Shown one piece after another: positions 62,101 through 64,000 of a stretch of 64,000 nt of DNA (position 1 is the stretch's first letter; the number at the start of each line of letters is the position of its first letter). Under the pieces are notes generated by a model. It did no database searches and had not been told where the DNA came from. It saw only the letters and a list, made by a program, of their open reading frames with translations. The stretch comes from Lycium barbarum (lineage: Eukaryota > Streptophyta > Magnoliopsida > Solanales > Solanaceae): assembly GCF_019175385.1 (NCBI RefSeq), contig NC_083342.1, positions 115,754,376 through 115,818,375 on the forward strand, given 5' to 3'. The position numbers were made by a program, and so were the translations under genes.

Positions 62101-64000
62101 TCAAGGAATCTTTCCACTTCCTTCATTCTTGGGGTGATTTCTCTGCCGATTCTCTTATTTGGCTTTTCTTCAGAGCTTTAACTCTCACTCTCATCCATTT
62201 TGTTTAGCCTCTCTATCAATTTCGCTTTATATGACCTAGGGCGGGAGCAGTTTCCTTGATGGCACCCCTTTTCCCTTTTTCATCTTCCTCTATTGGACCG
62301 GTTTGTTTCCTCCTCTTTCTCACTTCTTCTACATCAAAAATCACCAAGGCTAGCCTATTTGGATTCTTAACAACTCCTTTTCCATGGATTCCCCTCCCCT
62401 GAACTTTAAAAACTAGGGATTTATGGTTGTCCGCCGGCTCTTGCAGGCAGATTTAGCCACATATTACAAATTGTAGCAGCTTAACGATAAAGGAGAAAAT
62501 ATATGCTCCTTCTAAATGTGTAAACTACTTCCTTAACTTCACAATCCACATGAATATCATTCCGGGATCTAATACCACAATATGAACCCTACAGTAGTTG
62601 CATAGACAAAAATAACAACCTTACAACTACCAGTATAGAGAAAAGAATAGACAACAAAATAAATGTCTTAAAAATCTGTCTATACCATTTCTAAGTGAAA
62701 CCTGTAACTGTTACTATACCAAAATTCACTAGCATTTTCCAATATTCAGGGGCAACAAACATCCCAAAATGTAATGTTTGGGATATATATCAAAAGAAAC
62801 AAGCGAAACAATTTATACCAGAACAAAAAATAGGTTACAACCTTCTAACATCCAGAATTGATTCCATTTGCAACATGAAGAGCAAACAATAAGCAATTAT
62901 AGCTTGCAAATCGTTATATCTAGTGACACCAGACAGCAAGTAGGGTTTAGTACCTCTTGATCCATCGACAAACATCCATTTTTCCTTCCACTAGTTAATA
63001 ATTAGCATGTGCAAGTTACTAAAACTTCCAGGTAAGCATCAAGATAAAACTAACCTCTTCCTCATAATTATTCCTTTCACCAATAGGAAATCCCATAATA
63101 AAAGTGTCCACAGGAGATCGATCCTTGTTCCATCCAAATTGAATTATCTCACAACTTGTCTTCAACACGCTTTCAAACATGGGCCCCTGATTGCTGCCCC
63201 AAGTGTCTGCCTGTAGTGAAAAAAGCCCATAATCTAGTTATGCTCGTCACCATTGAACCATTACGTGAGACTTAAGGCAACCGAATATTGTACCTGAGCA
63301 CATGTCATCAGCACAAGAGACTTAAACCGAATGAGCAGCACCCGAAGCATCTGACCATCACGAGCAACAGCGGCATGGGAAATTCCAGAAAGCAAGGAGC
63401 TGAATAGCTCTTCACATGCTCTCAACTTCCGCCACACCGAGAATAAACATGCCTCTGCAGCCTCTATCAATGAAGCAAGAGCTCCCTGCAACAATTTTTT
63501 TGATGATTTTCCGTCCAAATCAAGTGACGCAAGAGTTTTAATCTGCAACCTGGCTGCTGCTTGATAAGCAGCAAGTTTAGCATTGATCCGAACTTTCAGT
63601 GACTGCCCTTGTTCGGACCAGTCACGCTTCCTTATCTGCCAGTTAACCAAGAAAGTAGACCACCCTTTTCAGTAAGGTTTTCATCTTCACTTCTAAAGAG
63701 CAAAAATACCAGGGATTTAACAAAATAAACTGCAACTAAACCAACCACCCTTTTCTGCAACATGCAACTTCTACCTAAAAAGCAAAAAACGTTGAAAAAA
63801 TGTAACAAAATAAAAGCAATATGTTGAATTTTTACCTTTAAGAATGTTATCATTGAGTGAAATTGCTGCTTTACAATACCTCTGACACTTTCCAACAGAT
63901 TGGAATCAATAGAGACTTTATCCAGGACATGTCCTGTCAATATCAAAGCCATTTCTTGTTTCGCAAGCCTGTCGACGGGCTCCTCTTCGAATGAGGCAAT
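13602..64000 (-). CDS. PI4KA: Phosphatidylinositol 4-kinase alpha, 3' 26 exons (5' end outside)
   Basis: Type III PI4-kinase that phosphorylates phosphatidylinositol to PI4P; plant PI4Kalpha1 works at the plasma membrane with NPG, HYCCIN and EFOP partners (known for Arabidopsis). Exons: 64000-63836, 63635-63294, 63210-63055, 61387-61217, 61073-60915, 60820-60693, 60622-60322, 58759-58591, 58445-58228, 49922-49764, 49668-49486, 49052-48558, 48435-48076, 47362-47148, 46874-46694, 46526-46393, 46303-46153, 33553-33287, 32877-32800, 32653-32609, 32126-31954, 31831-31636, 28105-27965, 25243-25035, 14111-13950, 13860-13602. All junctions are GT-AG and in phase; no internal stop. About 1738 residues are present of roughly 2000 expected. 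Motifs in order: lysine in [17 protein letters not shown], catalytic [14 protein letters not shown]. The C-terminus QQGIEK matches plant orthologues. Introns of 8-13 kb are packed with transposons. Confidence 0.95.
14601..14875. mobile_element. TIR MITE of 275 bp
   Basis: The ends are inverted copies of AAGGGGTCGTTTGGTAC (left) and GTACCAAACGACCCCTT (right, exact complement allowing one spacing change). The interior has more inverted words (TGGGATATTCC, TATCCCATCT, CCTGGGATTA), so the transcript would fold. The flanks (AAATA and AGTATA) show no clear target duplication, so I do not assign hAT or PIF. Confidence 0.7.
15111..15335 (+). repeat. Left LTR of the copia element
   Basis: It starts TGTTAATTAATTAGCATGAT and ends TTTTCA, immediately followed by the primer-binding site. 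It matches the right LTR at 24622-24790 over the words ATTAGCATGATTTT and TTTTATTGTAATTGATT. It is about 55 bp longer than the right copy because it contains an extra block that resembles the primer-site-adjacent sequence. Confidence 0.75.
15336..15347 (+). other. Copia primer-binding site
   Basis: TGGTATCAGAGC, the standard complement of the initiator methionine tRNA 3' end used by plant Ty1/copia elements, directly after the left LTR. Confidence 0.85.
15764..17297. mobile_element. TIR element with inverted ends of about 110 bp
   Basis: The left end contains GTTTTTAGTTTCATACTTAAA and CCTTGTTTAT; the right end carries the complement of GTTTTTATCAGTTTCATACTT and CCTTGTTTAT, followed on both sides by related AAACTATA and AGTGCTAAA words. 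Long inverted ends without a transposase suggest a Mutator-like derivative, but no 9-bp duplication is evident, so boundaries are approximate. It lies inside the hAT element. Confidence 0.5.
17463..17680. mobile_element. Stowaway MITE
   Basis: CTCCCTCCGTTTTAATTTAT at the left and an inverted ATAAATTGAAACAGAGAGAG at the right are the classic Stowaway (Tc1/mariner) ends, flanked by TA on both sides (17461-17462, 17681-17682). 218 bp, no coding. Confidence 0.85.
18613..21260 (-). mobile_element. RTE-clade LINE, 5'-truncated
   Basis: Minus-strand coding remains run from the post-endonuclease region (near 21180) through reverse transcriptase to the RTE C-terminus (RWFGHVKRR near 19130). RT landmarks are YRGIKLLSH (20265), [18 protein letters not shown] (20165), [13 protein letters not shown] (20070) and FADDIVLID (19800). 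Several stops and frameshifts break the frame. The 3' end carries the RTE signature: TGTGCGTACACTCTACCC, CCAGACCCCA and a TTGTTGTTG tail at 18613. The endonuclease domain is missing, so this is a truncated insertion. A Tourist-like MITE interrupts it at 19554-19679. Confidence 0.85.
19554..19679. mobile_element. Tourist-like MITE (126 bp) inside the RTE ORF
   Basis: Near-palindromic: left CTATGTTACTCGGACTCTTC, right end the complement of CTATGTTGCTCGGACTCTCC, with GGATCCTCC/GGATCCGAC words inside. TAA flanks both sides (19551-19553, 19680-19682). Removing the element plus one TAA copy joins the RTE frame as EYLECKF on the minus strand, which proves the 3-bp duplication and fits PIF/Harbinger. 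A sister copy lies at 27630-27745. Confidence 0.8.
22160..23020 (+). mobile_element. Probable solo LTR or LTR-side fragment of a gypsy element
   Basis: The copia pol sequence is interrupted here by unrelated DNA. It contains GATGATTGCTTGGA and a phrase AAAGAGCCACTTT/AAATAGACC that resemble the end of the gypsy fragment at 45020-45230 (GATGATTGCTTGGAGTGA, AAAGGCCACTTTTGG), followed by an AT-rich stretch ending in a CAATCC-type edge. No gypsy coding is next to it, so a solo LTR is the simplest reading. Ends are approximate and no target duplication was confirmed. Confidence 0.45.
22387..22546 (+). repeat. 40-bp minisatellite in the gypsy-like LTR
   Basis: Three copies with starts at 22387, 22427 and 22467, each GGCTAAG(A/G)TT(A/G)CAATTGG plus a TATTTGCAAG word, and a fourth diverged copy from about 22505. 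The period is exactly 40 bp. Confidence 0.8.
24622..24790 (+). repeat. Right LTR of the copia element
   Basis: Starts TGTTAATTGATTAGCATGAT directly after the purine tract and ends TTCTTCA at 24790. Homologous to 15111-15335 but shorter. The difference between the two LTRs indicates an old insertion. Confidence 0.75.
25035..25243 (-). CDS. PI4KA: PI4KA exon with the catalytic loop
   Basis: Reads [18 protein letters not shown] and then [20 protein letters not shown], ending NLLID. D-R-H-x-x-N is the catalytic loop of the PI3/PI4-kinase fold: Asp is the base and Asn binds metal. The exon ends in phase 2 (AG) and is completed by the first base of the exon at 14111. No substitutions at the catalytic residues. 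Confidence 0.95.
25530..25726 (-). mobile_element. Possible hAT/SINE-like short repeat
   Basis: On the minus strand it begins TAGAGGCGGAGCCAGAATTT, continues with TATGGGTTCGAGATTC and reaches TGAGTTCGGCCGAATCG. This word order belongs to a very common Solanaceae interspersed repeat. The ends and duplication are not clear, so only the presence of the repeat is claimed. Confidence 0.35.
25744..27625. other. PI4KA intron DNA, nothing recognised
   Basis: Part of the intron 25244-27964. Short frames on both strands have no domain similarity that I recognise. No transposon ends seen. Confidence 0.4.
27630..27745. mobile_element. Tourist-like MITE, second copy
   Basis: Near-perfect palindrome: CTAAGTTACTCGGACTCTTC at the left and AGAGTCCGAGTAACTTAG at the right, with CGTGTCGGATCCTCC and GGATCCGACACGC forming an inner stem. 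It is the same family as the copy at 19554-19679. Edge TAA/TTA triplets fit the 3-bp duplication of PIF/Harbinger MITEs. Confidence 0.75.
27965..28105 (-). CDS. PI4KA: PI4KA exon, kinase N-lobe to hinge
   Basis: Encodes [18 protein letters not shown] followed by [16 protein letters not shown] and ERGIIE, 47 residues. The G-D-D-x-R-Q-D block is the conserved helix after the ATP-binding lysine in PI4KA, and the second part leads to the hinge. Phase 0 at both ends. Confidence 0.95.
28480..28680. mobile_element. Stowaway-like remnant
   Basis: Contains words of the same family as 17463-17680: a GAATTTGTGGTCTTAAAC block, a TATGGCTATAAAAACATT block and an edge CATAAAATGGAGTAGAAGGAG. The left terminal repeat is not preserved well enough to set the boundary. 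Confidence 0.4.
29350..29795 (-). pseudogene. Captured PP2C-like gene fragment
   Basis: Pieces in two frames: [20 protein letters not shown] with [13 protein letters not shown], then [21 protein letters not shown], then [20 protein letters not shown] and NDTLHTV. The D-G-V-G motif after VGVA is the metal-site signature of the PP2C branch of plant PP2C55/PP2C80-like phosphatases, and TKAMG-x-ATAC matches the next conserved strand. A frameshift separates the first two pieces and there are deletions, so no phosphatase can be made. It sits in the Pack-MULE at 29052-30243. Confidence 0.75.
29795..30125 (-). pseudogene. Captured GeBP/STOREKEEPER-like (DUF573) fragment
   Basis: Minus-strand translation gives [20 protein letters not shown], then [20 protein letters not shown], a TAG stop, and [20 protein letters not shown] followed by [13 protein letters not shown]-x-E-D-E at the start and the closing L-x-x-K-x-R-R-L-K-K-K-like helix are the signature of the DUF573 DNA-binding domain of GeBP-family transcription factors. 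One in-frame stop and the fusion to the PP2C fragment near 29795 make it non-functional. Confidence 0.75.
30253..31635. other. PI4KA intron DNA with a SINE remnant
   Basis: No exon. At 31130-31190 a segment with CCGGACCCCGCGCATAGTGG and GCTTAGTGCACCGGGCTGCC matches the 3' body of a Solanaceae SINE; head and promoter boxes are missing or decayed. The rest shows nothing I can support. Confidence 0.45.
31636..32126 (-). CDS. PI4KA: PI4KA exons 32126-31954 and 31831-31636, kinase N-lobe
   Basis: The first exon ends [20 protein letters not shown] and ERRAGIR; the second starts [18 protein letters not shown], continues [19 protein letters not shown] and closes with PQACIFK. The PIMITF strand and the lysine of ACIFK form the ATP site. 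The junction is phase 2 to 1 and restores an arginine codon. Identity to plant PI4KA is very high in this part. Confidence 0.95.
32609..33553 (-). CDS. PI4KA: PI4KA exons 33553-33287, 32877-32800, 32653-32609: helical PIK region
   Basis: These encode [60 protein letters not shown], then [20 protein letters not shown], and a short acidic exon [15 protein letters not shown]. This is the accessory helical (PIK) domain that precedes the kinase domain in all PI3/PI4-kinases. All three exons are phase 0. Confidence 0.95.
34196..35796 (+). pseudogene. LINE ORF1-like module A (DUF4283-type)
   Basis: An N-terminal part of about 150 residues (34196-34657, with [14 protein letters not shown] and [16 protein letters not shown]) is followed, after one frameshift near 34648, by a DUF4283-type domain with [34 protein letters not shown] and [23 protein letters not shown]4283 is the nucleic-acid-binding domain of plant LINE/retro-like ORF1 proteins. 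A 36-residue unit, [11 protein letters not shown](V/I)ACWVKGDD onwards, is repeated in tandem at about 35290-35506. The module ends at a TGA at 35794. Confidence 0.8.
35290..35506 (+). repeat. 108-bp tandem duplication inside module A
   Basis: Two nearly identical in-frame units of about 36 codons encode [12 protein letters not shown] and then CWVKGDD(L/F)CKEVQESHP. The high identity against the divergence of modules A and B suggests a recent duplication. Confidence 0.85.
35793..37779 (+). pseudogene. LINE ORF1-like module B (DUF4283-type) and acidic tail
   Basis: It repeats the layout of module A with clear but distant similarity: [16 protein letters not shown] and FVRRWKRR, then [20 protein letters not shown] and [20 protein letters not shown] in 36233-36829. 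Frame changes occur at about 35975-36230 and 36811. After the domain follow two tandem units of about 60 residues (36817-37175) and an acidic C-terminus that ends just before ORF2. The order module A, module B, ORF2 lies within a single target duplication. Confidence 0.75.
36817..37175 (+). repeat. 180-bp tandem duplication inside module B
   Basis: Two units, each coding for [14 protein letters not shown], then NS(G/E)IQPEEI(V/A)DSIHLGQ and AKMGLR. They are in frame and differ at a few positions only. Confidence 0.85.
37855..41476 (+). pseudogene. LINE ORF2: endonuclease, reverse transcriptase, zinc finger
   Basis: If repaired it would cover about 1200 codons. The APE-type endonuclease (37855-38478) shows [25 protein letters not shown] and RLDRFL. 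A TGA at 38476 stops the frame where family members have Trp. Reverse transcriptase follows: [52 protein letters not shown], a frameshift in an A-run near 39578, a TAG near 39620, a frameshift near 39755 before [19 protein letters not shown] at about 39920, and a frameshift in an A-run at 40189. A TAA at 40926 and a frameshift near 41010 precede the final [25 protein letters not shown] finger, here shown only by its Cys and His residues. Confidence 0.85.
41603..41714 (+). other. Possible 3'-transduced flank of the LINE
   Basis: The LINE 3' UTR ends GTTACCTTTGACTCAAAAAAAA (A-run to 41602), but the target duplication lies about 110 bp further, after a second and longer A-run (41715-41729). The DNA between is not coding and seems unrelated to the LINE. 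Read-through of the weak first poly(A) site and use of a downstream one would explain it. Confidence 0.5.
41740..42402. other. PI4KA intron DNA, nothing recognised
   Basis: Original intron sequence after the LINE insertion site. No exon or transposon signature seen. Confidence 0.4.
42403..42630 (+). mobile_element. tRNA-derived SINE
   Basis: A box TGGCCCAGTGG (42418-42428) and B box GGTTCAATTCC (42462-42472) mark the tRNA-like head. The body includes AGGTGCGCATAAGCTAGCCC and GGGCACCACGGTTATC and ends in an A-rich tail. Target duplications are AAAATGTAAGC (about 42392-42402) and AAAATTGTAAGC (42631-42642). Typical Solanaceae SINE. Confidence 0.85.
42643..43984. other. PI4KA intron DNA, nothing recognised
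   Basis: No coding exon or transposon end I can support. Some short frames are present on both strands but none resembles a known domain. Confidence 0.4.
43985..45560 (+). mobile_element. Ty3/gypsy fragment: integrase end and LTR part, rearranged
   Basis: Plus-strand pieces match the gypsy integrase core and C-terminus: [20 protein letters not shown], then [34 protein letters not shown], and after a frameshift [40 protein letters not shown] and a chromodomain-less end. The polyprotein ends with [27 protein letters not shown], and a stop at about 45100, followed by probable LTR or 3' DNA to about 45560. A 120-bp copy of the polyprotein end also precedes the integrase piece (44060-44190). Gag, protease and RT are missing. 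Confidence 0.75.
45570..45799. mobile_element. hAT MITE of 230 bp
   Basis: Starts CAGGGGCGGATTTAAAGGAT and ends GAGTGGCACTG, the CARNG-type ends of hAT elements. Flanks are CCTATCAG (45562-45569) and CCTATCGG (45800-45807), an 8-bp duplication with one mismatch. It sits at the end of the gypsy fragment. Confidence 0.65.
45808..46152. other. PI4KA intron DNA, nothing recognised
   Basis: AT-rich intron sequence leading to the exon at 46153-46303. No further structure seen. Confidence 0.4.
46153..49922 (-). CDS. PI4KA: PI4KA exons 49922-46153 (eight exons), alpha-solenoid middle part
   Basis: Eight exons joined in phase: 49922-49764, 49668-49486, 49052-48558, 48435-48076, 47362-47148, 46874-46694, 46526-46393, 46303-46153. 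Landmarks are [131 protein letters not shown] and [16 protein letters not shown]. This helical-repeat region is shared by PI4KA proteins and serves as scaffold for complex assembly (known from the human enzyme). Compared with the Arabidopsis protein, the segment after YESIGS is shorter; no frameshift is involved. Confidence 0.93.
50630..51202. mobile_element. 573-bp TIR element inside the LINE
   Basis: Ends CCTAAGTTGCTCGGACTC (left) and GTGCCACTTAG (right) are short imperfect inverted repeats, with further inverted words GTGCGGGTATCCGATAC and its relative near 51130. The flanks CAGGTGG at 50623-50629 and 51203-51209 are identical. Removing the element and one copy rejoins the minus-strand LINE frame as EANNHLFLNC. 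Its end resembles the Tourist-like MITEs at 19554 and 27630, but the 7-bp duplication differs. Confidence 0.7.
52690..55287. mobile_element. 2.6-kb foldback element with about 1-kb inverted arms
   Basis: It begins TGTCACACCCCACCCTTGGT and ends with the exact complement. The left arm (52690-53688) and the right arm (about 54293-55287) are inverted copies, by eye about 95 percent identical, around a spacer of about 600 bp. The target duplication is ATCCA (52685-52689 and 55288-55292). Excision with one copy restores the minus-strand LINE frame as MEWIKFVIS, so the ends are exact. There is no coding. TG...CA ends and 5 bp are LTR-like, but LTRs are direct repeats. The spacer carries TGTAACATCCCTCCCCCC and ACATTCGTCCTCGAATGT, words I know from Solanaceae LTR-type repeats. 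Confidence 0.85.
53635..53651. repeat. (TA)n microsatellite in the left foldback arm
   Basis: A short TA run; the right arm has a shorter version at the mirrored site (about 54336-54344). Confidence 0.8.
58228..60820 (-). CDS. PI4KA: PI4KA exons 60820-60693, 60622-60322, 58759-58591, 58445-58228
   Basis: Landmarks: [120 protein letters not shown] and [17 protein letters not shown]. The exon ending at 58591 is in phase 1 and joins the acceptor at 58445 (G|GT GTC AAG); an earlier AG near 58506 would place a stop in frame and is not used. The intron 58760-60321 holds only a small RTE tail at 59939-60020. Confidence 0.93.
59939..60020 (+). mobile_element. RTE LINE 3' end fragment or RTE-tailed SINE
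   Basis: GGGGTAAGGTTTGCGTACAC, CCCCAGACCCCAATTGTGGG and a TTGTTGTTATTGTTGTTG tail are the 3' terminus of Solanaceae RTE elements, the same signature as on the minus strand at 18613-18690. Only about 80 bp are present, as expected for strong 5' truncation. Confidence 0.7.
60915..64000 (-). CDS. PI4KA: PI4KA exons 64000-60915 (five exons), N-terminal half
   Basis: Exons 64000-63836 (cut by the window edge), 63635-63294, 63210-63055, 61387-61217 and 61073-60915. Landmarks: [91 protein letters not shown] and [20 protein letters not shown]. Helical-repeat sequence with no catalytic residues. About 290 residues of the N-terminus and the start codon must lie beyond the right edge, judging from the usual length of the family. 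Confidence 0.92.
61388..63054. other. PI4KA intron of 1.7 kb, nothing recognised
   Basis: AT-rich intron. Short frames on the plus strand at 62016 and 62695 show no known domain. No transposon ends seen. Confidence 0.4.

Overview
The window is plant nuclear DNA, almost certainly from a Solanaceae species with a transposon-rich genome (a Nicotiana- or Solanum-like plant). The reasons are split genes with short GT-AG exons, AT-rich non-coding DNA, tRNA-derived SINEs of the Solanaceae type, an RTE-clade LINE with the characteristic TTGTTG tail, and MITE families that I know from this plant family. Genus is not decided here.

Two host genes are visible, both on the minus strand. A small three-exon DUF1442-family gene lies at 5304-6359. 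The dominant gene is a type III phosphatidylinositol 4-kinase alpha (PI4KA/PI4Kalpha1-like). Its last 26 exons run from the right edge (64000) to the stop codon at 13602. I could join all 26 exons in phase with GT-AG introns; they encode about 1738 residues and keep every kinase motif, so the gene looks intact although its 5' end lies outside the window. Plant PI4Kalpha makes PI4P at the plasma membrane.

Layout: 1-5300 is intergenic with a 117-bp tandem repeat near the left edge. 5304-6359 is the DUF1442 gene. 6994-8569 looks like a non-autonomous Helitron. 8570-13601 is intergenic with simple repeats, a foldback MITE and a SINE. From 13602 on, everything lies inside PI4KA. The 10.9-kb intron 14112-25034 is a copia element broken open by nested hAT, TIR, Stowaway, RTE-LINE, Tourist-like and gypsy-LTR insertions. 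Intron 28106-31635 carries a Mutator-like element that captured fragments of two host genes (PP2C-like and GeBP-like). The 12.6-kb intron 33554-46152 holds a 7.8-kb L1-type LINE with two ORF1-like modules, a SINE, a gypsy fragment and a small hAT MITE. The 8.3-kb intron 49923-58227 is a second, minus-strand LINE interrupted by a 2.6-kb element with about 1-kb inverted arms and by a 573-bp TIR element.

The most rewarding signals are in the nesting. In three cases (52690-55287, 50630-51202, 19554-19679) removing the inserted element and one copy of the target duplication restores the reading frame of the host LINE, which fixes the element boundaries to the base. All these insertions leave the PI4KA exons and splice sites untouched.
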